A stretch of DNA of 64,000 nucleotides from CAVPXC01 sp963709505 (GTDB taxonomy: Bacteria > Chloroflexota > Anaerolineae > JAAEKA01): contig CAVPXC010000012.1 in the NCBI GenBank assembly GCA_963709505.1, positions 62,001 to 126,000 on the forward strand, read 5' to 3'. Under the pieces are notes generated by a model, which searched no databases, was not told where the DNA came from, and was given only the letters and a program-made list of their open reading frames with translations. Shown piece by piece: positions 46,454-55,648 of the stretch (positions within the stretch are counted from its first letter, which is position 1; each line of letters begins with the position of its first letter). The translations under genes were made by a program, and so were the position numbers.

Positions 46454-47023
46454 CTAGCGTTCGCTAAGTAGTTCGATAATCTTGCGAGCAAATTGATGGC
46501 AATGCCCACCCGTGCGCGCCGTCACCAGGTCGCCGTCCACCACCACGTCCTGGTCGGTGTAGATGGCGCCCATGTTGCGAATGTCGCCGTAGAGGTTGGG
46601 GTGGCCGACGACAGGCCGGCCTCGCACCAACTCCGGCGTCGTCGAGATCAGCCACATGCCGTGGCAGATGATGCCCTTGAGAATCGTCGGCTCGGCAAAG
46701 GCCCGTTGGACAAACTCGGTGGCCGGCGCCAATTTGCTCAGGTCATTGGTGTAGCGCAGCCGATCCGAGACGAAGGCCGAAGGCACGATAATCGCGCTGT
46801 AGCTGCGCAATTCTTCGTCGCTCATACCTTCGAACGTTTCACTGCAGTAAAAGGGCGCCTTGAACTCGTGGCCTGTGAAGGTGATCCCCGGCTGGCCCCA
46901 CAAGCGGGTCAGCCAGTGCACCTCGATGCCTTCTTCGGCAAAACGGTGCTCGTAGTAGAAGATTTCCTTCTCGTAGAAGTCGCTCTCGATGAGGATGCCG
47001 ATTTTTTTGCCTTGTAGTGTCAT
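46454..47023 (-). CDS. DJ-1/PfpI-family protein (small)
   Basis: 189 residues: KIGILIESDFYEKEIFYYEHRF, SYSAIIVPSAFVSDRLRY, ILKGIICHGMWLISTTPELVRG with the nucleophilic Cys of the ICHG elbow, and MGAIYTDQDVVVDGDLVTARTGGHCHQF. It follows the PfpI layout (protease/deglycase/glyoxalase III-like). The acidic residue preceding the Cys elbow is within LIES. It lies between NTF2 genes; a second, larger DJ-1-like gene closes the cluster at 58 kb. Confidence 0.88.
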   Translation of the reverse strand: MTLQGKKIGILIESDFYEKEIFYYEHRFAEEGIEVHWLTRLWGQPGITFTGHEFKAPFYCSETFEGMSDEELRSYSAIIVPSAFVSDRLRYTNDLSKLAPATEFVQRAFAEPTILKGIICHGMWLISTTPELVRGRPVVGHPNLYGDIRNMGAIYTDQDVVVDGDLVTARTGGHCHQFARKIIELLSER

Positions 47024-47045
47024 AGATCACTCCGTGTCAATCTGA

Positions 47046-47151
47046 TAACACGTAACAGCGTAACACGTAACCCGGAATCCGGAGCACCGTGTCCAAGAGA
47101 CGGGTTCCGGGTTCCGGGTTCCGGGTTACGTGTTACGCTTTACGTGTTACG
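47046..47151. repeat. Word-type hairpin, CGTAAC family, copy 2
   Basis: Arms of about 32 bp (47046-47078 and 47119-47151) match with a one-base gap and use CGTAACACGTAACCCGG-type words. Between the arms GGGTTCC is repeated three times. Related to 29235-29314. Confidence 0.8.
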
Positions 47152-47539
47152 CCACCGTCCCATCAGGATACTGTGTCATACCGGCGAAGTGAATGGCGAT
47201 TTTGCCATCGCGCAGCACCCAGCTGTCGGCGAAGCGCATCTTGGCCTCCTGGCCGCCGGCCGTCATCGTGATGGCCTCGACGATCATCAGCGTTTGAGGA
47301 TCTTCAGTCTCGGCCCAGAACGCGATGTCGGTCTCCAGCCCCTCGATGCCCAGGATGCCCTGCATGTGCTCGCGCAACTGCTCCTGGCCGCGATAGTAGA
47401 GAGGCTCCTTCATAAAGCTGCTGATCAGCAGACAGTCGTCGGTGTATTGGTCGCACAAGGCGTCGATGTTCTTGTCCAGAATGTGCTGGATGTGCTCGCG
47501 ATACATGTGACCGAGAGCGGTGTCGGGTACGTTTTTCAT
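47147..47539 (-). CDS. SnoaL/NTF2-fold protein 2
   Basis: 130 residues: MYREHIQHILDKNIDALCDQYTDDCLLISSF, RGQEQLREHMQGILG, MIVEAITMTAGGQEAKMRFADSWVLRDGKIAIHFAGM. It is a DUF4440/SnoaL_2-type NTF2 fold with a somewhat different C-terminus (MTQYPDGTVA). Intact; flanked on both sides by hairpins. Confidence 0.82.
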   Translation of the reverse strand: MKNVPDTALGHMYREHIQHILDKNIDALCDQYTDDCLLISSFMKEPLYYRGQEQLREHMQGILGIEGLETDIAFWAETEDPQTLMIVEAITMTAGGQEAKMRFADSWVLRDGKIAIHFAGMTQYPDGTVA

Positions 47540-47581
47540 GGGTTCATCTCCAGAGTGCTTACTATGGATAACTTTGTAACA

Positions 47582-47695
47582 AGTGACTCGTAATCCGGAG
47601 ATCGGTGATCGGTGATCGGTAGTCGGTATCCGGACAAGCAGTATATCATCTGCTGTTAATCCGGGTTACCGAGTTACCGATTACCGATTACGTTA
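47582..47695. repeat. Word-type hairpin, GGTGATC/TAATCCGG family
   Basis: Left: tandem ATCGGTG words (ATCGGTGATCGGTGATCGGT); right: GGTTACCGAGTTACCGATTACCGATTACG. Imperfect complements about 35 bp long, ending at the stop of the GMC oxidoreductase gene. Confidence 0.7.
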
Positions 47696-49226
47696 CTACG
47701 CCGCCAAAATCATCTCGGCCGCCTTCGCAGCCGATCATGAAGCAGGCGGCCACGGTGTTACCGCTGGTGACGGTCGGCATGACCGAGGCGTCGGCGACGC
47801 GCAGGCCCTCGACGCCGTAGACGCGCAGCTGCGGGTCCACAACGGCCATCGCATCCCGGCCGATCTTGCACGTGCCAGCCGGGTGCCACAGGGTCGAGCC
47901 CTGCGAGCGGATAAAGCCCTCCAGGTCCGCACCGGCGCCGGGCAGGATCTCAACCTCGTTGAGGTCGCTAAAGGCCGGCGTGTTGGCGATGGCGCGGATC
48001 ACCTCGATCACCTTGACGAAGGCCTCAACGTCGGCGGGCTGCTGCAGGTAGTTGGGGTTGATCGAAGGCGGCGCTAACGGGTCGGCCGAGCGCAACGTCA
48101 CCTCGCCGATGCTGAAGGGCTGCACCAGGATCGGCAGGAAGATACAGGCCGCAAAAGGTATGTTCAGAAGCGGCGCCAGCGGCGCGGGAATGCTGGGCGT
48201 GAAGTTGAGCTGCATGTCCGGCGGCGCCGCCTCGGCTCCCTCGCGGGTGCGCAGGAAGAGCACGTTGCCGGTCAAGCAGCGTGGTCATGGGCGAGTCGGT
48301 CTTGCGCTTGAAGACCACGGGCAGTTGCACGTGGTCCTGCAGGTTCTGGCCCACACCCGGCAAGTCGGCGACGACGTCAATGCCATGCGGCGGCCAGGTG
48401 GTCGGCCGGGCCGATGCCCGGACAGCATCAACACCTTGGGCGACTGCAACGCGCCGGCGCTGACGATTACCTCACGGCTGGCCTGGGCCTGCTTCAGCTC
48501 GCCACCCTGGAGGTATTCGACGCCTACGGCCTTCTTGCCTTCGAAAAGGACGCGCGTGGCGTGCGCGCCGGTCTCCACGGTCAGGTTGGGCCGGTCCAGG
48601 ATCGGGGTCAGAAAGACCGTGGCTGCGCTGGCGCGCTTGCCGTCGGGGCTGATGTGAAACTGCAGCAAGCCGGCGCCGTTTTCCTGTCGCGCGCCGTTGG
48701 TGTCCCAACGCGGACCGTCGTAGCCGACTTGGGTGGCGCCGACCATAAACTCGTCTGACACCATCACCGGATCGGGGCAATCGACTACAGGAATCGGCCC
48801 GCCGGCGCCGTGATACTCCGAATCGCCGCCCGCGTAATCCTCCAGCGACTTGAAGATCGGCAGGACGTCCTTGTAGCTCCAGCCATCGGCGCCGAGAGCG
48901 TTCCACATGTCGTAGTTGAGCCGATTGCCGCGCACGTACATCATGGCGTTGACGGAGGTGCTGCCACCCAACACCTTGCCCTGGTTAATGATCAGACTGC
49001 GGCCGGCCATGCCCGCCTGTGCCTCGGTGCCGAGCGCCCAGTCGACGTCCGAGCCCCACAGCGACACAAAACTGCCTACATCGGCGATTGCTGGGTTCGT
49101 GTCGGAGCCGCCGGCTTCAAGCACCAGCACACGCATAGCTGGATTGGCGCTGAGACGGTTGGCAACCACGGCGCCGGAGGCGCCGCTGCCGATAACGATG
49201 AAGTCAAAAGACTGGTGGGAGGTCAT
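47688..49226 (-). CDS. GMC-family FAD oxidoreductase (choline dehydrogenase-like), two frameshifts
   Basis: About 512 codons. The N-terminal FAD-binding loop FDFIVIGSGASGAVVANRLS, LVLEAGG and the GMC signature GKVLGGSTSVNAMMYVRG are followed by a second signature near ASREVIVSAGALQSPKVLMLSG. After a frame change at about 48415 comes GVGQNLQDHVQLPVV, and after another at about 48278 the C-terminus with STLWHPAGTCKIGRDAMAVVD (catalytic His) and ADASVMPTVTSGNTVAACFMIG. It oxidises an alcohol to aldehyde using FAD. ATG 49226 has AGGAGCA upstream. Substrate unknown. Confidence 0.9.
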
Positions 49227-49283
49227 GGTCTGCTCCTGATGGTTCGAGTAGGCAATTCTGTGAGCCTACAAAATGATTGGGAT

Positions 49284-49973
49284 CTATTTCGCCGGCGCGG
49301 CGGCCTGTTGCTGCTGTTTTGCAGCTGCCTGGGCCGCTAACGCCTTGGTTTTCATCTCGCCCAGTCGCTTGGCATTCCAATAGACCAGGAGTACGCAGGT
49401 GATGATGACCAAGGCAGAGTGAAGAGCCCAAGGCTGCGAAGCCTCCCAGCGTAGAGTCACGGTCACGTAGTAGATGACAGCCAGGAGGAAATAGGTGCCT
49501 GCTCGCAAAAGATGGCCGCGGATGTCGGCGACGCGCTCCGTGCGCTCGGTGCCCTGGTAGTGCCGCAACCGATTGGTGTGCCAGCCGACCATCAACAGGT
49601 GAAAAACAGCCAACGCAGCGATGTAGTACCAATAGTTCGGTGGGTTTCCTGCCAGGAAGCTGAAGCTGAAGATGAAGTACAGCACCGAAAACCGGATCAC
49701 GTCAAAGAAGAAGACGGAGTAATCGAGCGTATATGGAAAGCGCTCGATGAGCAGGCTGTACGAAAGCCACACCGAAACGACGAAAAACAACGTCGCGATG
49801 AACGATATCACAATCAGGACATTGGCGGGTGTCGACAGATCAAACACCGGACCGGTAGTGAGCTTAAACGTAACCATGAACTCACGGAAGAACGTGACCA
49901 ACATGACCGAGAAAAAGAAGGTGATCAGAGTTGGCAAACGCTGTAAGTACCTTGCAAGTGGATCAGGATTCAT
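49284..49973 (-). CDS. Integral membrane protein, six helices, unknown function
   Basis: I choose ATG 49973 (MNPDPLARYLQRLP) because GGAAGGTG is 8 nt upstream; 229 residues. Hydrophobic helices lie at about 14-33, 48-70, 83-105, 112-130, 160-178 and 184-203, followed by an Ala/Gln-rich cytosolic tail (AAAKQQQQAAAPAK). No family recognised. It lies between the GMC gene and an NTF2 gene on the same strand, so it may belong to the same cluster. Confidence 0.68.
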   Translation of the reverse strand: MNPDPLARYLQRLPTLITFFFSVMLVTFFREFMVTFKLTTGPVFDLSTPANVLIVISFIATLFFVVSVWLSYSLLIERFPYTLDYSVFFFDVIRFSVLYFIFSFSFLAGNPPNYWYYIAALAVFHLLMVGWHTNRLRHYQGTERTERVADIRGHLLRAGTYFLLAVIYYVTVTLRWEASQPWALHSALVIITCVLLVYWNAKRLGEMKTKALAAQAAAKQQQQAAAPAK

Positions 49974-50049
49974 ACGCAGTTCACCTTCCCTATCGTTACC
50001 TACTGACATCTGGGCTGGAACTTTTTGCGGAGACACGTCTCAAAGCGAC

Positions 50050-50122
50050 GGAAGTTGCAGGTTGCAGGTGGCTGGTTGCAAGGACTTGCAACTTGCCACT
50101 TGCAACCTGCAACCTGCCACCT
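50050..50122. repeat. Word-type hairpin, GGTTGCA/GGTGGC family
   Basis: Left: AGTTGCAGGTTGCAGGTGG; right: the complements CCACTTGCAACCTGCAACC. Same vocabulary as 59671-59758 and 61912-62059. It sits between the NTF2 gene at 50.1 kb and the membrane-protein start. Confidence 0.8.
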
Positions 50123-50135
50123 ATTCCACCGTGGT

Positions 50136-50549
50136 TTACTTCTGCAACTGCTCGATCAGGCCCCAATCGTCCCAGTTCGCCCAGGCCTCGGTGATCTTGT
50201 CGCCGACCACATGGTACATGACCAGGCCCTTCCAGGTGGCGCGCTTGCCTGTGGCCGGAATCCCGGCGAAGGTGCCGGTGTGGGTGCCGGGCGCCTGGAA
50301 GCGTACGACCACCTTGTCGCCCTCGGCCACCATGTCCACGATCTTCAGGTCCAGGTCCGGAAACGCGGCATAGAGCATGTCCATCTGGTTGTGCAGGGCA
50401 TTCTCGCCCTTGATCGCCTCAGGCACGGCCGAGCGATCGATGTAGAAGCCCGGCGCCGTAAACTGCGTGAACTTGCTGAAGTCTCGCTCCACCAGAATCG
50501 CCTGCGCATAGGCGCGCACGATTTCTTTGTTCTGTTCAATCGAACCCAT
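50136..50549 (-). CDS. SnoaL/NTF2-fold protein 3
   Basis: 137 residues from ATG 50549 (MGSIEQNKEIVRAYAQAI), with GGAGATTAGTC before it. SnoaL pattern: FPDLDLKIVDMVAEGDKVVVRF, GTHTGTFAGIPATGKRATW, MYHVVGDKITEAWANWDDWGLIEQL. It starts 3 bp after the stop of the hydrolase gene, so the two are coupled. Confidence 0.88.
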   Translation of the reverse strand: MGSIEQNKEIVRAYAQAILVERDFSKFTQFTAPGFYIDRSAVPEAIKGENALHNQMDMLYAAFPDLDLKIVDMVAEGDKVVVRFQAPGTHTGTFAGIPATGKRATWKGLVMYHVVGDKITEAWANWDDWGLIEQLQK

Positions 50550-50551
50550 GA

Positions 50552-51173
50552 CTAATCTCCTTGTTTGCCAAAATGATCGAGCAGTGTCTGCAAGATGATC
50601 GGGTACTGCCCGCCGTTGAAATGATGCGCGCCCGGCACGACGACCACGGAGGCGCTCAACTTGTCTTGCCACGCGGTGCGGTTGGCTCGCCAGTCTGATG
50701 TGTGCGGATCGTTGTCGGATATCATGACCACGATCTGCCGGCCGGCCGCTGTCTTGGCCCGCTCCAGGTCGAACGGCGTGTTGATCCAGGGCATCAGGCT
50801 GTCCCAGGGCGCATCGGTCCAGAACCAGCCGGCCACGCAGAGCGTGCCGTCAACGTGAACGCCTTCCGGCAGCTCGGCCAACGCACGCAGGACTGCCTGG
50901 CATCCCACGCTGTGCCCGACGATCACAGTCCGGGCGATTTCGTCGGGATCAGAACCGAGCACCTGCATGACCCTTCCGACCCAAGCCGAAATAGTTGGCT
51001 CGCCCGGGTTGGGCATGGCAGACACCACGACCGGATCGAAAGGCAGCGGAAGGTCTCGATACGGCGGCGGACCGCCTACTCGACCGACGGATTCAGCTCC
51101 GCTGCAGCCAGGGATACCAGTCGCTTGCCGGCGTGCCGGACCAGCGCGGGATGACGATCAGACGCTTGCTCAT
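50552..51173 (-). CDS. RBBP9/YdeN-type alpha/beta hydrolase (two frameshifts)
   Basis: From ATG 51173 the sequence reads MSKRLIVIPRWSGTPASDWYP. Frame changes near 51110 and 51080 lead through AELNPSVE and PPPYRDLPLPFDPVVVSAMPNP into the long frame with TVIVGHSVGCQAVLRAL (nucleophile Ser), DNDPHT and VVVPGAHHFNGGQYP with the His. This is the SH3-like RBBP9/YdeN serine hydrolase family, active on small esters or unknown substrates. Its stop is followed at once by NTF2 protein 3. Confidence 0.78.
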
Positions 51174-51190
51174 TGGGTGCCTGATGCTGC

Positions 51191-51619
51191 CTAGCCTTCG
51201 TAGAGCATCTTGATGCCATCGATCTGGCGCATCAAGCCCATCACGTCGTTCTCCACAATGGCCTTCACCAGCTTACCTTCGGGTGAGAACCAGAAGAAGG
51301 TGACGCCGTCGATCGACACATTCTTGTTGCTGCCGGGCACGTTGCGCCAGGTGCCGACGTGCTTGCTGCTCATGGTCCACCAGGAAGCCGCCTTGGTGTC
51401 GTCGGCCACGATGTCGTTCGCGACGTAGGTCAAGCCCTCGAAGGCGATGCGGTTGCGCGTCACCATGCCCTTGAACCCGTCGATCGTGTCGGTACGCGTG
51501 AACGCCAGAATGAAGGCGAAGTTGGGATCGATCAGCTCGTCGATCGTATCCATGTCGCCTTTGCTCCAAATCTCGGTCATGAAACGCCGTATGGCGTCCT
51601 CGTTCTCTTTCTTACCCAT
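51191..51619 (-). CDS. SnoaL/NTF2-fold protein 4
   Basis: 142 residues: NEDAIRRFMTEIWSKGDMDTIDELID, DGFKGMVTRNRIAFEGLTY, ASWWTMSSKHVGTW and VTFFWFSPEGKLVKAIVENDVMGLMRQI. SnoaL-like, with a less typical GTW turn. The start ATG 51619 lies inside the 3' end of NTF2 protein 5, whose last 15 codons may be read only because of an indel. Confidence 0.85.
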   Translation of the reverse strand: MGKKENEDAIRRFMTEIWSKGDMDTIDELIDPNFAFILAFTRTDTIDGFKGMVTRNRIAFEGLTYVANDIVADDTKAASWWTMSSKHVGTWRNVPGSNKNVSIDGVTFFWFSPEGKLVKAIVENDVMGLMRQIDGIKMLYEG

Positions 51620-52062
51620 TGTGTCGTTCTCCTTCTTAAATTAGTGGTCAAGCTGGGCAATACGTCAAGCTGCTGAAGCAGGCCCAGGCTATCCTGAGCC
51701 ACCCACATCTCGACGATCTTGCCGTTTTCGATGCGAAAGATGTCAATGCCCTTGTCGATCACGCGCTTACCCGTTGCCGGACGTCCCAAAAACTCGCCCG
51801 TGTTGGTAGCCACATAGCTCCAACGTGTCGCCACCAGATTTCCCTCAGCCATCTCGATATCTACGGTAAAATGCACGTCTGGGAAAGCTACGAGTGCAGT
51901 TTCGAACCATTTATGCAGGTTAGGCGGTTGATGCGCCTGGCCTCCGGGAAAATTAAAGATGACAGGTTCCACAGCAATCTCGTCGATGATCTCGCCATGC
52001 TTGTCGTTCCACAATTCGTACCAGTAGCGCCGCACAACGGCTTTATTTGCTTCGATTGACAT
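51577..52062 (-). CDS. SnoaL/NTF2-fold protein 5
   Basis: 161 residues. The fold runs to LGLLQQLDVLPSL (about residue 137): MSIEANKAVVRRYWYELWND, FPDVHFTVDIEMAEGNLVATRW, NTGEFLGRPATGKRVIDKG, IFRIENGKIVEMWVAQD. The last 25 residues (LRRRTTQWVRKRTRTPYGVS) are basic, unlike the family, and overlap the next gene by 43 bp. A one-base shift would give an early stop, so the extension is suspect. Confidence 0.82.
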   Translation of the reverse strand: MSIEANKAVVRRYWYELWNDKHGEIIDEIAVEPVIFNFPGGQAHQPPNLHKWFETALVAFPDVHFTVDIEMAEGNLVATRWSYVATNTGEFLGRPATGKRVIDKGIDIFRIENGKIVEMWVAQDSLGLLQQLDVLPSLTTNLRRRTTQWVRKRTRTPYGVS

Positions 52063-52083
52063 AGTTGTTAGTAACTCCGGCTG

Positions 52084-52162
52084 TAGATTGGTAGATTGGT
52101 AGATTGGTAGATTGGTTAGATTGGTAGATTGGTACCAATTACCATTACCAATCTACCAATCC
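52084..52162. repeat. Word-type hairpin, TAGATTGG family
   Basis: Six tandem TAGATTGG words (52084-52133) are followed by TACCAATTACCATTACCAATCTACCAATC. Same vocabulary as 56057-56149 and 57876-57980. It lies between two NTF2 genes. Confidence 0.85.
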
Positions 52163-52171
52163 GCCAAGCTA

Positions 52172-52612
52172 TTAACCAGGTGGCGGCGGGACAACGCCAA
52201 GCTGTTGCAGCAAGCCCAGCTCGTCCACATTGGCCCAGCGCTCGACGATCTGGCCGTCGCGCATGCGGACGATGGTGGTGCCGCTAAAGGTCAGTTGCTT
52301 GCCACTGGGCGGCATGCCCATCACGCCACCGGTGTCGGTGCCAACCAGGTGCCAGCGGTGCACGACCTTGTCGCCGGCGTACACTTCGTCGTCGATGGTC
52401 AACTGGATGTCGGGCATGGCGGCACGGAACATGCCGACGATGGCGCGGAAGCTGGCGCTGCCTTTCTCCGTCTTCGGCTTGCCGCCAACCGTTGAATGAT
52501 CATCTGCGTCGGGGGCAATCAGCGTATCGAGTACGCTGAAATCGCCCTTGTTCCAGACTGAGTTGAAGAACTTCTCGGCGATGGCGTTGTTGGCTTCGGG
52601 TGAATAGGACAT
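52172..52612 (-). CDS. SnoaL/NTF2-fold protein 6
   Basis: 146 residues, intact. NNAIAEKFFNSVWNKGDFSV, MPDIQLTIDDEVYAGDKVVHRW, GTDTGGVMGMPPSGKQLTF, IVRMRDGQIVERWANVDELGLLQQL, ending PPPPG. It is about 89 % identical by eye (14 differences in about 130 residues) to the third domain of the protein at 53.5-54.8 kb, so one arose recently from the other. Confidence 0.9.
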   Translation of the reverse strand: MSYSPEANNAIAEKFFNSVWNKGDFSVLDTLIAPDADDHSTVGGKPKTEKGSASFRAIVGMFRAAMPDIQLTIDDEVYAGDKVVHRWHLVGTDTGGVMGMPPSGKQLTFSGTTIVRMRDGQIVERWANVDELGLLQQLGVVPPPPG

Positions 52613-52690
52613 TGGGATTCTCCTTGTTTACGTTATCGTCAGTTCGACTATCGGCGGCTGTCAGGTCGCCGAGATCTACAATTAACCAAG

Positions 52691-53480
52691 TCAGCGAGCG
52701 TTGGCGGGCAAGACGCCCTCCAGCGTGCCAACGAGCTGCAGCGACACCTGGCCGCCTTGCAGCAACATCACATCATAAACGGTGCGCACTCCCAGGCTGC
52801 CGCCCGCCGTGGCCTCGAACCAGACGTAGTCGTCATCGCCGGTAATGTTGCGCATGAATACCAGATGGAATCCACTCTCCGTTTCGAACTTGTGACGGAA
52901 GAACGAGCGCAGGGCCTCGCCGCCTTCGACTGAAAGCTTACCCGTGACAAGACGAGCGTCGGCGGTGAAGAAGTCGTCGGCCATGCCGTCGGTATCCTGG
53001 CGAGCCTGGTAGTCGATGTAGCGATGGTGCACCCGTTGAGCATCTTCGTTGACCGGCGGGACAAAGCCCGCAAAGTCGCCAGGCTGCCACACGCTGCCCT
53101 GCTTCGAGCCGTAGAGCTGCAGGTAGACCTGACCGTGGCGCAGGAACTTCATCTCATATGGCTCGATCAGGCCGGCTGGGCTGTCGATCACAAGCTCCTG
53201 CCAGATGAAGTCACGCCCGGCGACGAGCTGCTGGACCCGGACAGGGCCGAAGCCGGCCAGTCGCTCCGTCATCAGCTCGATCACACCTTTGACGGCCGGC
53301 CGGCCTTCGGCGCGGAAAGTTAAAGCCATGCAGACGGGCGTCCTCGGTGTACAGATCGCGCACCAATCCATCCAGATCGCCGCGCTGCGCGTACGCCATC
53401 CGTCGCGCCTGATAGGCCTGGGCCTGTTCGACGCTGGCGGGATCGCCGACAATCATGGGGGCAATGCGGTCGTCTGTCAT
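52691..53480 (-). CDS. Two-domain NTF2-fold protein (one frameshift)
   Basis: From ATG 53480 (MTDDRIAPMIVGDPASVEQAQ) to a frame change near 53325, then the long frame. Domain 1: ARRMAYAQRGDLDGLVRDLYTEDARLHGF and FRAEGRPAVKGVIELMTERL. Domain 2: RYIDYQARQDTDGMADDFFTADARLVTG, GGEALRSFFRHKFET and LGVRTVYDVMLLQGGQVSLQLVGTL. Domain 2 resembles the single-domain protein at 55.6 kb (YDVFMLRDNKATHQFTGVI). A duplicated-domain member of the array. Confidence 0.8.
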
Positions 53481-53505
53481 GAGGTAACTCGTGTCCACCA
53501 ATCTA

Positions 53506-54811
53506 CTAACCAGGTGGCGGCGGCGCAATGCCAAGCTGCTGGAGCAGGCCCAGCTCGTCCACGTTGGCCCAGCGCTCGACAATCTTGCCGTCGCGCATGC
53601 GCACGGTGGTGATGCCGCTGAAGTGCAGCTCTTTGCCGCTGGGCGGCATGCCCATTACGCCACCGGTGTCCGTGCCAACGAGGTGCCAGCGGTGCACGAC
53701 CTTATCGCCGGCGTAAACCTCGTCGTCGATGGTCAGCTTGATGTTGGGCATCGCACTGCGGAACATGGAGACGATCGCAAGGAAGCTGGCGCTGCCTTTC
53801 TCGGTCTTGGGCTTGCCGCCAACCGTCGAGTGGTCGTCCGCATCGGACGCGATCAGCGTGTCGAGCACGCCGAAGTCGCCCTTGTTCCACACCGAGTTCG
53901 AAGAAGCGCACGGCAATAGCGTTGTTTTCTTCGGGAGTGAACTGGCGCGCGGACGGACGGCCGGCCGTCATCTGAGTGGTCAGGCCAAGCTGATTGGCAA
54001 CCACGTGGATGGCGCGGATCTTGCCGCCCCAGAACTCGAAGAAGTCAATGCCATACTCGTCAACCTGGCTTCCGGACGGTTGAACGCCGTTGAACTCGCC
54101 AACGTGCTGGCCGGTGATACGCCAGCGTAGGGCTGCCTTGTTGTCGCCGGCAAACTCGCGCACGACCTCGAATTTGAGGTTGGCGAACGCCTGGCGGAGG
54201 TAGCTAACGTAGCCGCGCAGCGCCTCTTTGCCGGAGAGCGACGGCATGGTGGGCAAGCTGAACTGAAAGTCGTCGGCGAGGATCTCGTCCATAGCTGAGA
54301 AGCGCCCCTTGTTGAGCAGCTCGTCGAAGAAGCGGCGAGCCGTTGCCAGGTTCTGCTCCGGCGTAGTTGCGGTCCGAGGGCTAGGCATGACGCCAAGCTG
54401 CTGGAACATGCCAATGGTGTCCTCGTGGCCGATGACCTCGACGATCTTGCCGTCCTTGATCCGGTGCCAACTCATGCCGTCGATCTCGAAGTAACGGCCG
54501 CTGGGCGGGACGTCGCCGGCGACGGTGTGGATGGCGCCGCCCAAATGCGTGCCGCCGCCGCGCCACCTGGTCACCACCATATCGCCCGACGCCACCATGT
54601 CCTTGGCGTGGATGTAGAAGTCGGGAAAACACCCATGCAGCATGGTCACAAGATCCTTGAAACCGTCCGGGCCTACGTACGGCTCAGGATGCGTCGGCAG
54701 GGTAAAGACGAAATCAGGCGTCAGCAGCTCGTACAGGGTGCCGAGATTGCCATCCGTCATGATCTCCTTAAAGTAGCGCATCGCGATGTACTTGTTCTGG
54801 GTTTCCGACAT
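53506..54811 (-). CDS. Three-domain SnoaL/NTF2-fold protein (one frameshift)
   Basis: From ATG 54811 (MSETQNKYIAMRYFKEIM), preceded by GAGGTGA. Domain 1 ends GHEDTIGMFQQLGVMPSP. Domain 2 starts TPEQNLATARRFFDELLNKG and ends VVANQLGLTTQM. Domain 3 starts TPEENNAIAVRFFE and, after a frame change near 53895, continues SVWNKGDFGVLDTLIA to GIAPPPPG. Each unit is a full SnoaL domain of about 135 residues, so the protein is a tandem triple fusion of about 435 residues. Domain 3 is nearly identical to the single-domain protein at 52.2 kb. Confidence 0.82.
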
Positions 54812-54922
54812 GCTCACATCACCTCTTCAGTCTCTTTCTTCTCCATCGGGAGAAGCATCAACGGCCAAACTCCGGCTCCCCTCTCCGTAGTAGAAAAGGA
54901 AGCTTGAGGAAGAATGCTAGAG

Positions 54923-55015
54923 GTATCTTCTCAACTTGTAGGGGCCAGGCCCTTGCGGTCGCCCTAGCGGGCAGGCGCAAAGCCGTGCCCCTACCCCGGA
55001 TTATTGAGAAGATAC
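54923..55015 (-). mobile_element. 93-bp MITE-like element, copy 2, with 8-bp target duplication
   Basis: The reverse complement of 17325-17417 with about 7 mismatches in 93. It is flanked by TGCTAGAG at 54915-54922 and again at 55016-55023, a direct 8-bp repeat expected from transposition. The right duplication contains the TAG stop codon of the NTF2 gene, so the element was inserted at its very end without destroying it. It has no coding capacity and would need a transposase in trans. Confidence 0.88.
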
Positions 55016-55017
55016 TG

Positions 55018-55503
55018 CTAGAGCCGTGCAAAGCCCGGTGCATAGCTCGGCGGCACGACTACCGCGTTGTAGCTCTCGATCACCAGCCCGTACGGGTTCT
55101 TGGTCGAAGGACGCAAGGTCCAGGCCTGCGTAAAGTCGGCTGAGACACGCTTGCTTTTGGCGGCCGGCGGCACGAACCAGCTGGCCTGCCACGCCACGAC
55201 GACCTGAACGTTGATGTTATCGCCATCGATCTTCGGATCGACGCTCACCACGTTGTGGTTTTCGTCGAAAAAGAGGTTAATCACACCCGGCGCCTTCTCG
55301 CCGTCGGAATACGTGCCGCCAGAATACCAGGCGACAAAATCGCCGACGCCGTGCAGGGTCTTCTCGGGGAAGATCATTTGGACGTTCTCATCCGCCACGA
55401 GTTCGAGGATCTTCTCAGTCGGCACGTGGAAATCCAGCGCCTGGTACCAGGCCGCGGCAAAGGCTTGAATTTGTTCTTGGGTAACTGCGTTATGTCCAGT
55501 CAT
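55018..55503 (-). CDS. NTF2-fold protein 9
   Basis: 161 residues: AVTQEQIQAFAAAWYQALDFHVPTEKILELVADENVQMIFPEKTLHGVGDFVAWYSGGTYSDG, VVSVDPKIDGDNINVQVVVAWQASW, then TQAWTLRPSTKNPYGLVIESYNAVV. The NTF2 fold is likely, with a C-terminal strand pattern unlike the SnoaL paralogues nearby. GGAGATATCCC precedes ATG 55503. The stop lies inside the target duplication of the 93-bp element. Confidence 0.75.
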   Translation of the reverse strand: MTGHNAVTQEQIQAFAAAWYQALDFHVPTEKILELVADENVQMIFPEKTLHGVGDFVAWYSGGTYSDGEKAPGVINLFFDENHNVVSVDPKIDGDNINVQVVVAWQASWFVPPAAKSKRVSADFTQAWTLRPSTKNPYGLVIESYNAVVVPPSYAPGFARL

Positions 55504-55523
55504 GGGATATCTCCTTTGGATCG

Positions 55524-55648
55524 GTGAACAGTCAACAGTCAGTCAACAGTCAACAGAAGTTGCGACTACTTGCTTCTTATCTGTTCACTGCTTACTGCTT
55601 ACTGCTTACTGCTTACTGCTCTACTGTTCACTGTTCACTGTTCACTGC
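55524..55648. repeat. Word-type hairpin, AACAGTC/ACTGTTC family
   Basis: Left: GTGAACAGTCAACAGTCAGT; right: repeated ACTGCTT and CACTGTT words ending ACTGTTCACTG. Same vocabulary as 45939-46032. The right side also has four ACTGCTT direct repeats. Confidence 0.8.
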
